Of a DNA stretch of 64,000 nt, positions 17,216 to 25,095 are shown piece after piece. The notes under the pieces are model-generated. The model was not told where the DNA came from, searched no databases, and saw only the letters and a list, made by a program, of their open reading frames with translations. Numbering within the stretch: the first letter of the stretch is position 1; each line of letters starts with the position of its first letter. A program made the translations under genes and the position numbers. The DNA lies in assembly GCA_021790195.1 (NCBI GenBank), contig JAJYIF010000009.1, forward strand, positions 1 through 64,000, written 5' to 3'. Source of the DNA: Nitrospirota bacterium (lineage in GTDB: Bacteria; Nitrospirota; Thermodesulfovibrionia; Thermodesulfovibrionales; UBA9159).

Positions 17216-19129
17216 TCACAGCAATCTGAACGGTCTTGTCACCCGCAGGGTTATCCTCCTGTCGGTTATCCTCGGGCTGTTAGTGGCATCGGTCACCGTA
17301 TACCTGCCGTCTGCCGTGATTATAAGTCTTCTCCAGAACCAGGTAATGAAGGGGTTTACATTCCACGATTCAGTCGTGGTCTTTGTCCCGTAAAAGATAT
17401 TTTTAGAATCGTTCTTGGTATAAACCGAGCTCAAAGTGAAGGAACTGTTTCTGAAAAAGAACGGCCCGCTTATCGTGTTAAAGAAACTGTAGCCCGTCGC
17501 TTCGGTTGCGCCGAGGTCGGACGTATCGCGGTTCTTGTCCCGCGTCAAGTCCGAGCCTAATACCACGTTTAATTGCCAGATGCGCGTCGAAGCGGTTGTA
17601 TACCACTTATCGCTTTCGGTCTTCGGGGACCACGAAACAAAGATATTGCTCGAGAGATTTATCCGGTTGTAATAGCTCACGCCTGCCTCGGCAGTCTGCA
17701 AAGGTCCCTTGTCCGGCAGTGCCGAGTTGTCCGCATTCTGTGTCATCGCGCCCTGAATGGAATAAGCCGCGTAAAGGAAAAGCCTTGGCAAGGGCGTGTA
17801 ATTGGCCCGTATTCCGAAGCTGTAACCACTTCCGTTTGTTCCACCCGTCAGGGAAGAGGAAGTGCCGAGCGACACCTTTGTCGAGAGCGGCGTATTCGTG
17901 CCGAGGACTGCTATTCCGTATCCGTTTTCGAAAGCTGTCGAGTTCTCGGTCCGGTTGTAGCCCGCGGTGAAGCGGTAGTTCAGGAACGTCTTGCGCCAGA
18001 TGGAGGAGCTTCCCGTGCTTGCCGACACGCCGTAATCCGTGGAGGTGCCGTTGTCGGTTGTTGCTCTATAGCCGGCAGATGCGCTGTAATCCCATGTGCT
18101 TGCCCGCGAGAGGAAACCGTGGACCGCTGAGGATAGCCCGTAGGCCGAGGTTGCGCCGCACTTGTTGAAGAAGGCGTCGTTGTCCAGGCTCATTATGCTC
18201 CACCTGTTCCATCCCGTGTGCGTGGAGAGGTCCGAAAATAAGGAGTTCGTGGAATCTGAATCCGACTTCTGGTATACGTCCGAGACAGAAAGGGTATAGT
18301 TGGTCTTCCCGTAGTCGCCGCGCGCGGCAAACCGCGTGCTGTATGAGGTCGTATTACTGTCTCCTGTGTTTGCAGTATAGGCGTCGAAATCAAGGTTGAA
18401 GATCTTAGGCAGGAAATAATACAGGAACCCTTTTTCGTATTTCTTCAGCTCCGCCTTCATGGCCGCCTCGTTGGCCGCCGCGCTCTGGGACGTGTTGCCC
18501 TGTCCTCCCGTATTTTCTTCGCTATTCGATTGTTGCTGCTGCTGCTGCGGCTGTTGTTGTCTTTGCTGCCGCTGTTGCTTAATGAACTCTTTGACTGCGC
18601 TTTCAGGGACAACGCTCCTCGTGTAAACAACGCTGAATCCCACGGTCTTTAAATCATAGCCGGGGCCGTCCGAATAGGAGGCCCTCAGAGACCCGTTGAG
18701 CGGTCTAAAGGGAAGAAACATGAGGTTAAGGTTTACGCTCTTGTAGTCTCCCGTCAAAGACGCTGTGCCGTCCGACCGTTCATAGTCCACCCCAACGTTA
18801 TACTGCAGGAGCCTCCTGTCCACAATGAAGCCCGCTGCGTTGAGGTTGAGATGCTCGGTGAACTGATATGTGTGGCTGGAGATGTCGCCTATCTTGGTAT
18901 AAAAGTCGTCGTATCTCCCGTCCACGAAGCCTGTGATCATCAGCCTCGGCATGAACATGAGCCTGTCCCTGTCCGTCATTGCGCCGGCGTGGACACTGGA
19001 GACGAAGAGGAAGACAAGAAGCACGGCAAGAAGCGTTTCCGAAAGCGCTCTCAGCAAAATAAAGAACGGACTGCGGAAGCGCCCGGACACAGCGAACGGT
19101 GCGCGATAGTCAGTTTTTGTTTTCCTCAT
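17216..19129 (-). CDS. Outer-membrane beta-barrel protein (candidate electron-conduit porin)
   Basis: Protein of 637 aa. A basic N-terminus and hydrophobic segment (about 22-48, ending VHA-GA) form the signal peptide. Then come many alternating amphipathic strands with aromatic girdles (for example LNLNAAGFIVDRRLLQYNVG; YSFGIRANYTPLPRLFLYAAY) and a C-terminus RVTRPFRLL. A Gln-rich linker (about 183-205) divides N-terminal and main barrel parts. No haem motif. Its place upstream of PpiC, NHL lipoprotein and cytochromes fits a porin-cytochrome complex; no MtrB similarity could be proven by eye. It could also be a sugar-export or TIGR03016-like barrel. Sigma70-like promoter at 19279-19308. Confidence 0.82.
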   Translation of the reverse strand: MRKTKTDYRAPFAVSGRFRSPFFILLRALSETLLAVLLVFLFVSSVHAGAMTDRDRLMFMPRLMITGFVDGRYDDFYTKIGDISSHTYQFTEHLNLNAAGFIVDRRLLQYNVGVDYERSDGTASLTGDYKSVNLNLMFLPFRPLNGSLRASYSDGPGYDLKTVGFSVVYTRSVVPESAVKEFIKQQRQQRQQQPQQQQQQSNSEENTGGQGNTSQSAAANEAAMKAELKKYEKGFLYYFLPKIFNLDFDAYTANTGDSNTTSYSTRFAARGDYGKTNYTLSVSDVYQKSDSDSTNSLFSDLSTHTGWNRWSIMSLDNDAFFNKCGATSAYGLSSAVHGFLSRASTWDYSASAGYRATTDNGTSTDYGVSASTGSSSIWRKTFLNYRFTAGYNRTENSTAFENGYGIAVLGTNTPLSTKVSLGTSSSLTGGTNGSGYSFGIRANYTPLPRLFLYAAYSIQGAMTQNADNSALPDKGPLQTAEAGVSYYNRINLSSNIFVSWSPKTESDKWYTTASTRIWQLNVVLGSDLTRDKNRDTSDLGATEATGYSFFNTISGPFFFRNSSFTLSSVYTKNDSKNIFYGTKTTTESWNVNPFITWFWRRLIITADGRYTVTDATNSPRITDRRITLRVTRPFRLL

Positions 19130-19278
19130 TATCCATCTGGTAAAAGGGCCTTGAAACAGCAGGGAATCCTTCGCAAGCGAGTGCTTTGTTGTTGATCTGA
19201 CGCTATATCCGTGCCCCTGTGATTATTCCTCTTTGACCCAAGAATATTCTTAAACCCCTTCCGAAAGAAAATCTCATA

Positions 19279-19308
19279 ATTATAATTAACAAACAGTGGA
19301 ATTCGCAA
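19279..19308 (-). promoter_or_regulatory. Sigma70 promoter of the barrel-PpiC-cytochrome block
   Basis: Minus strand TTGCGA (19303-19308), 18 bp, TATAAT (19279-19284). The -10 is perfect. Start near 19271 leaves a 140-nt leader before the ATG at 19129. Confidence 0.65.
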
Positions 19309-19353
19309 GTATTTTCTTAGGACTTAAGCAATATTTATACCATGGCACAAGGA

Positions 19354-19432
19354 AAGGTCAAACAGTTCAAGAAGGGCAAATGGGTTAAGCAGTTCGAAAA
19401 GGTCATTTTCAGACTTGGAACTATTTGACCTT
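19354..19432. repeat. Inverted 9-bp-period repeat (GGTCAA family)
   Basis: Left arm AAGGTCAAACAGTTCAAG (19354-19371) pairs with right arm CTTGGAACTATTTGACCTT (19414-19432), differing at two points. Further GGTTAAG/GTTC units extend both arms to about 19462. Left-arm units repeat every 9 bp. Confidence 0.7.
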
Positions 19433-19510
19433 GAAACTTCTTAACCTTTTCATATCGCCCGGGGCTTATTCAGTGAGGATTCTGTTACTCTGCGGTGAGC
19501 CTGAAGTCCT

Positions 19511-19549
19511 GAAAAAAAAGAAGGGAGGAAAATCCCCCCTTCTTTTTTG
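19511..19549 (-). terminator. Rho-independent terminator of the tetrahaem cytochrome gene
   Basis: On the minus strand, AAGAAGGGGGGA pairs with TCCTCCCTTCTT (one G-U pair) and is followed by a run of T. It lies 10 bp past the stop codon of 19560-20312. A strong terminator plus strong ribosome site suggests high expression. Confidence 0.85.
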
Positions 19550-19559
19550 TGTTGATGTA

Positions 19560-20312
19560 CTACCTGTTCACATGACAATCCTGGCACAACTCTGAAGCCG
19601 TGTTGGTCGTTCTCAGGAAGTAAACCTGATTACCGCCGCCGATGTGATTTGTAGTGGCCGTGCTCCATCCGTTGTGGTCGTAAGTTGAGTCTGTGTCGTG
19701 GACCGAATGGCATGTTGCGCACTCAAACTTGTTTGCGCCGGTGCCATAGAGCTTGTACTTGCCTCCTGCGCCGGAATTGGTCTGACCCGGTATCCATCCG
19801 TTGACCGCAGTCGGGAACCCGTTGTTGTCCGTAACGGCGTCCAACGCCGGGTTATAAGTGAAGCCGATTGGATGGTCGTTAGAGAGGTCGGTCCCCAGGT
19901 TGGCCCAGTTAGAATAAACCGGATTTCCGTAGTTGGACATTGTGAAGTTTGCGTAGAGGGCACTTGGCACAGAGCCCGGACCCGGATAGTTCACAAGACC
20001 GCTCACCTGACCGTTATGGCATACAAGACAGCCGAGGGAGCCGATGCTTGGCTGGCCCACTGTTGCCGACATATCAAAGGTTGCTGAAGAGTACGTAATA
20101 TATGTGGCAGTGCTTGACGAACGGTTCCAGAGTGGAGCGTGCGTTGCTGAGTCTGAGCTCGATGAGTGAGGCGTATGGCAGAATGCGCATATCTCACCGG
20201 CTGTGCCACCGCTTCTCAGATCGTGGGGCGAACCGGAAACCTTTGCCATAACGACCGCTGCTCCCGCGCATACCATCGCGAGGGCAAGCAATACAATAAG
20301 TGTCTTCTTCAT
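19560..20312 (-). CDS. Tetrahaem secreted cytochrome, monocistronic, candidate filament subunit
   Basis: Protein of 250 aa. Signal peptide about 1-23 (VMA-K). The mature protein begins near HDLRSGG and carries CAFCHTPHS, PLWNRS, CLVCHNG, CATCHSVH and CQDCH: four haems. Histidines outside CXXCH, such as HDL, TPH, DHPIGF and SVHD, are candidate axial ligands. Close paralogue in layout to 13096-13983. It has its own TTGACT-18-TAATAT promoter, an AAAGGAGGTG ribosome site and a strong terminator, all signs of an abundant product. Tetrahaem cytochromes of this general pattern include polymerising nanowire proteins (OmcE; recalled, not aligned), so a filament role is a hypothesis. Confidence 0.87.
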   Translation of the reverse strand: MKKTLIVLLALAMVCAGAAVVMAKVSGSPHDLRSGGTAGEICAFCHTPHSSSSDSATHAPLWNRSSSTATYITYSSATFDMSATVGQPSIGSLGCLVCHNGQVSGLVNYPGPGSVPSALYANFTMSNYGNPVYSNWANLGTDLSNDHPIGFTYNPALDAVTDNNGFPTAVNGWIPGQTNSGAGGKYKLYGTGANKFECATCHSVHDTDSTYDHNGWSTATTNHIGGGNQVYFLRTTNTASELCQDCHVNR

Positions 20313-20364
20313 ATTTCTTTTTCACCTCCTTTCCTTTTGATTAACCTTCACTAAACCGATACGT

Positions 20365-20394
20365 ATATTAATGAAAGGTTTCCCTTAAAGTCAA
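20365..20394 (-). promoter_or_regulatory. Sigma70 promoter of the tetrahaem cytochrome
   Basis: Minus strand TTGACT (20389-20394), 18 bp, TATAAT-like TAATAT (20365-20370). The leader carries AAAGGAGGTG about 8 nt before the ATG at 20312. Confidence 0.7.
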
Positions 20395-20455
20395 TATTAA
20401 AATGGAATCTGCAAAGTGATAATTAGTAATGCAAACAATATGCCATTTTTCTGTT

Positions 20456-20630
20456 CGGAATCCAGAATCCAGGAGTCGGGAGTCAGAAGTCGGCGGGCTA
20501 CTGTATGAGAAATGGATCGAGAGAGAGTCACACTCTTCTTTGCGCCCTTTGCGGCTTTGCGAGAGAAAGGAAGTATTTTTTTATCTTGTCTTTTACGTTC
20601 TCTGTGTCTCTGTGGTTAAATTATCTTTTT
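20456..20630. repeat. Solo copies of CAGGAGT- and CTCTGTG-type repeats
   Basis: 20463-20500 shows CAGGAGT, CGGGAGT, CAGAAGT at 7-bp spacing. 20545-20570 shows CTTTGCGCC, CTTTGCGG, CTTTGCG. 20600-20625 shows TCTCTGTG twice, then GTTAAA. The same families bracket small genes elsewhere in this window. Confidence 0.65.
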
Positions 20631-20737
20631 GCCAGGCAAGGGCGGCTGATCTAAACAGGCATTAAATTTTCTTAATGAACAACTTTATAAATTGGGTGAC
20701 TTGGCGCAATATTGGGCGGAAAGGCGCATCGGAAGAA

Positions 20738-20791
20738 AGTAGACGGCATATAGTAGGCAGCATGTAGTAGATAGTAGATAGTAAGTCTCTA
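20738..20791. repeat. 7-bp-period repeat (AGTAGAT family)
   Basis: Units like GTAGTAGATAGTAGATAGTA recur. Related pieces lie at 22538-22590 and 22735-22757, and inverted at about 33610-33650. Confidence 0.6.
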
Positions 20792-20845
20792 TTACCGCTT
20801 GTTCGCTCCTTGCGAAAGTCTTCCCAAGGGGAGTATATTTTAGAG

Positions 20846-22537
20846 ATGCCGGATAATGACGGGACCTTTCGGCCGGGAATATCCAAACAAGCGCTTCTTG
20901 GATATGCTGCCGTCTTCGTCTCATTCCTTATAATCTTTGCCGTGCCCCTGTGGGACATAGATCTGTGGTGGCACCTTGCGACCGGGAGATACATAGTCGA
21001 GCATAGGTCCCTGCTTGCTGCCGACCCGTTTTCATATACGTCGGGCCATGACTCTTCCTTGCGTGCGATCATACTCAACGGCTACTGGCTGTCCCAGGTA
21101 ATTCTGTATCAGGCCCATAGTGTTTTCGGCAATTACGGCATAATAGCCTTTAGGGTCCTGGTCCTGATTTCGATTCTTTTCATGGTCCTCCGCATAGGCC
21201 GCAGGCTCGGGGCCGAAGACCCAGCCTTAATCATTGTTCTTGTGATGACAGGTTTTGTTTCTCGCCGTTTTACCGGCGAAAGGCCGCAGTTGTTTTCTTT
21301 TCTGCTTGCGCCGGTAGTTTTCTATTTATTGAACGACCTGAAGGAAGCGTATAGCGCACAGCGTATAGCGAGTAGTGAACAACAAGAAGAAGCGTATAGC
21401 GTGAAGCGTGTAGCGAGTATGGGACAACAGAAAGAAGCGAGTGGCGTGCAGCATAATACGCCCTACACGCTACACCCTAGTCGTTTGTCTCATAATGTTA
21501 CACGCTGCCCGCTACCCCCTGCACGCTATTTTCTATTGCCTTTGACGATGCTCTTATGGGCGAACCTCCACCGGGGGTTCATGATGGGCACGGCGCTGAT
21601 CGCTCTTTTCGGAGTATCGGAGACAGTCAGACTTTATCTTAAGAGAGGGATCGACAAGCCATTTCTTAAAGGGTGCCTTATAATGGCGGTCGCAATTTCC
21701 GCGTCTTTCATTAACCCGAACACATATAAACCGTATTTGGAACTTATTGTATTCCAGGCCAGCGCCCTGCAGCAAAGGACCAGCGAGTATCTTTCACCGG
21801 TAACGCTCATGTTGCACCGGCAATATCTGGTTTCATATTGGCTGTATCTAACCGCGAGCGCTATTGTCTTCGGTCTGTCATCCAGAAGAATGGACAAGAC
21901 CAATCTCCTAATCTTTGTCTTCCTGGCGGCCCTGAGTCTTTCCGCATTCAGGTACATCCCTTTTTTCGTGTTCGTTACGGCGCCGTATGTTGCGCTTTAT
22001 CTTTCGGATATTCTTAAGATACCCCTCCCCCCCAATGGGCGAGGGGAGAAGAAGGGAACTCTCTACTTTGCACGTCCGATCAGCGTTCTTGCGGCCTTGC
22101 TTGTCATAGCGACTTTCATGTTCATGCTCAAGAGCTTCGACTCAACTCTCGGGAGCGCCCTCAGACACCCCACCATGGCCCGCCGGTTCCCGGAAAAAGC
22201 AGCGTCCTTTATTGAAGAACATCATCTTCCAGGCAGGATCTTCAATCATTTCAACTGGGGAGGGTATCTCATATGGAGACTGTATCCGGAGCGCAGGGTC
22301 TTCATAGACGGCAGGGCCCTCAGCTTGAAGGCATTTTCCGATTACACAGAGATACTTTGGGACAAGGACAAATGGAAGGCCCTTCTCGGTTATTATGGGG
22401 TAAGGGTAATTGTCATGCCGAGGTCGAACCCTCTTACGGGCGAATTATACGAACTGATAAACCGCCTTTACGAAGACCCGGACTGGGCATTGGTTTACAG
22501 CGACGACACAGCGATGGTCTTTCTCAACAGACAGTAG
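20846..22537 (+). CDS. GT-C-like membrane protein with in-frame repeat insertion
   Basis: The ATG at 20846 (upstream AAGGGGAG) is preferred over a TTG at 20810. Protein of 563 aa with about ten membrane segments. First-loop signature DIDLWWHLATGRYIVEH and C-terminal signature FNWGGYLIWRLYPERRVFIDGRALS define a family with 22769, 29221 and 33637. The acidic D-x-D in the first loop suits a GT-C polyprenyl-sugar transferase; acceptor unknown. After FYLLNDLKEA a stretch of about 58 residues with three tandem EAYSxxR(I/V)AS units is encoded by the GCGTATA repeat (21345-21530) and sits in a loop before YFLLPL. A second palindrome encodes IPLPPNGRGEK. Confidence 0.8.
   Translation: MPDNDGTFRPGISKQALLGYAAVFVSFLIIFAVPLWDIDLWWHLATGRYIVEHRSLLAADPFSYTSGHDSSLRAIILNGYWLSQVILYQAHSVFGNYGIIAFRVLVLISILFMVLRIGRRLGAEDPALIIVLVMTGFVSRRFTGERPQLFSFLLAPVVFYLLNDLKEAYSAQRIASSEQQEEAYSVKRVASMGQQKEASGVQHNTPYTLHPSRLSHNVTRCPLPPARYFLLPLTMLLWANLHRGFMMGTALIALFGVSETVRLYLKRGIDKPFLKGCLIMAVAISASFINPNTYKPYLELIVFQASALQQRTSEYLSPVTLMLHRQYLVSYWLYLTASAIVFGLSSRRMDKTNLLIFVFLAALSLSAFRYIPFFVFVTAPYVALYLSDILKIPLPPNGRGEKKGTLYFARPISVLAALLVIATFMFMLKSFDSTLGSALRHPTMARRFPEKAASFIEEHHLPGRIFNHFNWGGYLIWRLYPERRVFIDGRALSLKAFSDYTEILWDKDKWKALLGYYGVRVIVMPRSNPLTGELYELINRLYEDPDWALVYSDDTAMVFLNRQ
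21345..21530. repeat. In-frame 7-bp-period palindromic element
   Basis: Left arms carry GCGTATA, GCGCACA, GCGTATA, GCGAGTA three times over; the right arms read TACACGC/TACACCC and GCACGCTATT. Length keeps the frame. Confidence 0.8.
22022..22047. repeat. In-frame CCCCTC/GAGGGG palindrome
   Basis: CCCCTC and GAGGGG flank a short centre; translated as PLPPNGRGE in a loop of the GT-C protein. Confidence 0.5.
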
Positions 22538-22708
22538 GTTGCAGTAGTAGACACCAACAACGCTAGTAGTAAGCATGTAGTAAACAGTAGAAAGAGTGTT
22601 ATATATCCTTGCATAATGAAAGCGTCATTGCGAGGAGAGGAACAACATGGCAATCTTAATATTGCTTCGCAATAAAACGCGGGATTGCTTCGCTTCGCTC
22701 GCAATGAC
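22538..22708. repeat. AGTAGAT-type repeat plus inverted GTCATTGCGAG hairpin pair
   Basis: Just past the GT-C stop lie AGTAG units (22538-22590). Then GTCATTGCGAGGAG (from 22624) and, inverted, CGCTCGCAATGAC (to 22708). An ATTGCTTCGCAAT hairpin lies between. No gene. Confidence 0.7.
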
Positions 22709-22768
22709 ATGCAGTCTTATTTACGCACGGCCATATAGTAGACAATAGATAGTGTGCCTACTTTTTTT

Positions 22769-24667
22769 CTACGGCAGACCCATGTCCTTGTGAAGGATGT
22801 CCTTCCCATTTTTGATCAACTCAAGCGCCTTTTCCACCGGTCCTCCTTTCAGGGAAGGTCTCTTCTTCAAGGCGTCTTTGAGAAACTCTATTGCATCGTC
22901 CCGCCTGCCGAGGCCGAGCTCGGACCTTGCCACCGTGAGATAGGGACGAGGGTTGTCCGTGCCTAGCATGGTGTAAGCGCTTGCCATCGCAGCGGCATAG
23001 GAAAGAACCTTGGGAAAATCAGGCTCGAAATTCTCTCTCGTGAACAAAAGGCAATTCTTTGCATAGAAGATCAACTTCCATTCAGGGTCATCGACGAGAA
23101 TAGGCAACAGAGGAGCCATGCCGCCTTCGCGAGCAATCCCGGGTATAAGGATGTACTTCACCGAATAGGTGTCGAGTATGGCTTTATAGGCCGGAACGTC
23201 CACAATTTTCTCCCTGTCGCCTGATATCACAGCTAAGTATTGAAGAAATCCCTTCTGTGAAAGAGCCCTGCCGTCCATGAACACGACCTGATCGGGATAG
23301 AACCTCCATATGAGATAACCGCCCCAGTCATAATAGTTGAACAATCTGTCATTCAGATTCCGGCTCTTAATAAATCTGACTGCGGCTTCTGGAAAATAAT
23401 CTTCAATTATCGGTTTTTTAAATATTGTCATTGGATATATTGTCCAAGCTCCGAAAAGGATAACGCTAACGACAAGAATATCGGGAACCATGAATTTCGA
23501 AAGTTTAAGGAAGATGTGGTCGGCCTTCCCCGAGAAAATGCCCCCGATAATAGGAGTAGCTGCTATGGCCAGAAGAGGTATGACCCTTATGGCTGTGAAG
23601 GACAGAATACCAAAAAGGGCAATAACGAGGACCTCTTCGCTATGACTAAAGAGGATGGCGCGCAGTGTGCAGCGCGTTTCCATCCCGACTTCGGGCTCCT
23701 GGCCCCTGGCCCCACACCCCCGCCTTTTGTATTCAAGAATAACGTGCGCCGTTACCGAAAAGGCCGCAGCGGCAAGGTACAAGAGCGTCCATGTAACAAA
23801 ACGATACGTACCGACCGCGATATATGCAAAAGGCGTCATGAGCTCCGCTACGGATGCACTTTGGATGGGCGACGCTTCCTTTATTATGCCGTATATAACG
23901 TTGTAACCGTTCGGATTCAGAAGACCGGCAAAGATCGTGACCAATGAGACAATGAGCAGCCGTTTATTTATTAAACGACCACGGACGAGAAGCTTCCTTA
24001 ACAGCTCAGAAAAGACATAGATTACAGCGATCGCAGTCCCGACTATGAAGCCGCCGTGCATATTCGCCCAGAAAAGCATCAATAAAGGCAAAAGAAAATA
24101 GCGGGTAGCGTGTAGCGGATAGCGTGTATTAGCTTGCCCCGTGTCCGTTTTTTCATCACTGCACGTTACCCGCTGTACGCTGCCCGCTTCTTTAAGATCT
24201 TCAATCAAATACAGAAACGCCGCAACGAAAAAGAAGGTCATCTGGTTCGGTCTGTCGCCCTTGAACTGTAACAGGATATAGGTCAGAGGGAGGAGCAGGG
24301 GGAGCGACGTGATGACGCTCAATCTTTTCCTCCTGAGGTGCAGAAAAACCATGAGCAGCGTGAGGAAGGCGAAAAAAAGCCTTATCACTATTATCCCACG
24401 ATAACCTGCCAGATTAAAGGCGCCATATTGAATGAGGTTTGCAACCCAGTACTGCCTCGGTATTATTTTAGCCATGAAAGAATCTTCATACGCCTTGACG
24501 GAAGTGGTGTAGTTAAATAGATCGCGGTCGGGGAGTTGGTGATGTTCCCATATCCACCTCCCGGTCGCGAGATGCCAGAAGAGGTCCGGGTCGGTGATCT
24601 GAGTCAAATGGGCAAAAAGCACAACGGCAAAGAAGAGGACGAGCAGTATACGGGATTTTAGCTTCAT
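22769..24667 (-). CDS. GT-C-like membrane protein with TPR-like tail and in-frame repeat
   Basis: Protein of 632 aa. DPDLFWHLATGRWIWEH and FNYYDWGGYLIWRFYPDQVVFMDGRALS, given here as the motifs FWHLATGRW and WGGYLIWRFYP, place it with 20846 and 29221. About ten membrane segments; the C-terminus (about 560-630) has one or two TPR-like units (LGLGRRDDAIEFLKDALKKR). After YLIEDLKEA the repeat at 24092-24190 encodes GSVQRVTCS...TRYPLHATR. A second loop (about 325-345, RGCGARGQEPEVGMETR) also looks repeat-derived (TGGCCCC units near 23695). Presumed polyprenyl-sugar transferase in the inner membrane. Confidence 0.78.
   Translation of the reverse strand: MKLKSRILLVLFFAVVLFAHLTQITDPDLFWHLATGRWIWEHHQLPDRDLFNYTTSVKAYEDSFMAKIIPRQYWVANLIQYGAFNLAGYRGIIVIRLFFAFLTLLMVFLHLRRKRLSVITSLPLLLPLTYILLQFKGDRPNQMTFFFVAAFLYLIEDLKEAGSVQRVTCSDEKTDTGQANTRYPLHATRYFLLPLLMLFWANMHGGFIVGTAIAVIYVFSELLRKLLVRGRLINKRLLIVSLVTIFAGLLNPNGYNVIYGIIKEASPIQSASVAELMTPFAYIAVGTYRFVTWTLLYLAAAAFSVTAHVILEYKRRGCGARGQEPEVGMETRCTLRAILFSHSEEVLVIALFGILSFTAIRVIPLLAIAATPIIGGIFSGKADHIFLKLSKFMVPDILVVSVILFGAWTIYPMTIFKKPIIEDYFPEAAVRFIKSRNLNDRLFNYYDWGGYLIWRFYPDQVVFMDGRALSQKGFLQYLAVISGDREKIVDVPAYKAILDTYSVKYILIPGIAREGGMAPLLPILVDDPEWKLIFYAKNCLLFTRENFEPDFPKVLSYAAAMASAYTMLGTDNPRPYLTVARSELGLGRRDDAIEFLKDALKKRPSLKGGPVEKALELIKNGKDILHKDMGLP
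24092..24190. repeat. In-frame 7-bp-period palindromic element
   Basis: Plus strand GCGGGTA, GCGTGTA, GCGGATA, GCGTGTA, then the inverted arm CACGTTACCCGCTGTACGC. Same protein position as in the two paralogues. Confidence 0.8.
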
Positions 24668-24683
24668 AGACAGAACCCAGAAG

Positions 24684-25070
24684 TCAGGAGCCAGAATTCA
24701 GAATGGAAGAGCAGTATGATTCGAGCAATTTGCTGACTTCCTCAAGCTGGGGTATAGACTCCAGACGGTTTGCGTAACCCAAATCTTTCGCGAGAATCAA
24801 ATAGTAACGGCACTCCTCAATTGAACCTTGAGCGATATTCATGAAGCGGGCCTTGTCCGGTCTGGTCTTCTTTTTGAATCCCTCCGCTATGTTGGCCGGA
24901 ATTGAGACAGCAGACCGTCTGAGCTGTGACGTTAATCCGTATATCTCGTTCTTCGGAAAGCCATCAGTAAAATGATAAACAGACAAAACGAACTGATGAG
25001 CTTTTTGCCACACGATAAGATCCTGGAAAGTTCTCGCCGGTATTCTTTTCACGATATCCCCTCTGTTCAC
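24684..25070 (-). CDS. Four-helix-bundle protein (S23 / Avd-like), second copy
   Basis: Protein of 128 aa from a GTG at 25070; a GTG seven codons in (VKRIPARTF) is an alternative. RTFQDLIVWQKAHQFVLSVY, RRSAVSIPANIAEGFKK and IAQGSIEECRYYL match the same family as 16783-17139. The final codons (ILNSGS) and stop are supplied by the CAGGAGT-type repeat. Flanked on both sides by inverted copies of that repeat. Lies between a GT-C gene and an NHL lipoprotein, but there is no reason to link it to them functionally. Confidence 0.85.
   Translation of the reverse strand: MNRGDIVKRIPARTFQDLIVWQKAHQFVLSVYHFTDGFPKNEIYGLTSQLRRSAVSIPANIAEGFKKKTRPDKARFMNIAQGSIEECRYYLILAKDLGYANRLESIPQLEEVSKLLESYCSSILNSGS
24690..24706. 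repeat. 7-bp-period repeat (CAGGAGT family), left copy
   Basis: CAGAAGT, CAGGAGC, CAGAATT, CAGAATG at 7-bp spacing around 24678-24705. The core CAGGAGCCAGAATTCAG matches 25073-25089 inverted with one mismatch. Confidence 0.75.
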
Positions 25071-25072
25071 TC

Positions 25073-25089
25073 CTGAATTCTGACTCCTG
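25073..25089. repeat. 7-bp-period repeat (CAGGAGT family), inverted right copy
   Basis: Plus strand CTGAATTCTGACTCCTG. It stands just upstream of the four-helix-bundle start. More units at 25140-25178 encode the tail of the neighbouring NHL lipoprotein. Confidence 0.75.
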
Positions 25090-25095
25090 TATTCA

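Larger units (their letters stand above)
19130..19559. other. Intergenic region with promoter, palindromic repeat and terminator
   Basis: From left to right: a leader of about 140 nt for the barrel gene, its promoter, an inverted TTGACC-family repeat (19354-19432) and the terminator of the tetrahaem cytochrome gene. No protein gene seen. Confidence 0.6.
20313..20845. other. Intergenic region rich in short repeats
   Basis: It contains the cytochrome promoter, a CAGGAGT-type 7-bp repeat, CTTTGCG/CTCTGTG-type repeats and an AGTAGAT-type repeat before the GT-C gene. Frames here are repeat translations and not genes. Confidence 0.6.

Noticed and set aside
20429-20665. 78-codon frame in the 20.4-kb intergenic region
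   Set aside because: Entirely translated short-repeat DNA (CAGGAGT and CTCTGTG families).
20738-21530. Regularly spaced repeats considered as a CRISPR array
   Set aside because: Units are only 7 bp, with no unique spacers of 25-40 bp and no cas genes.
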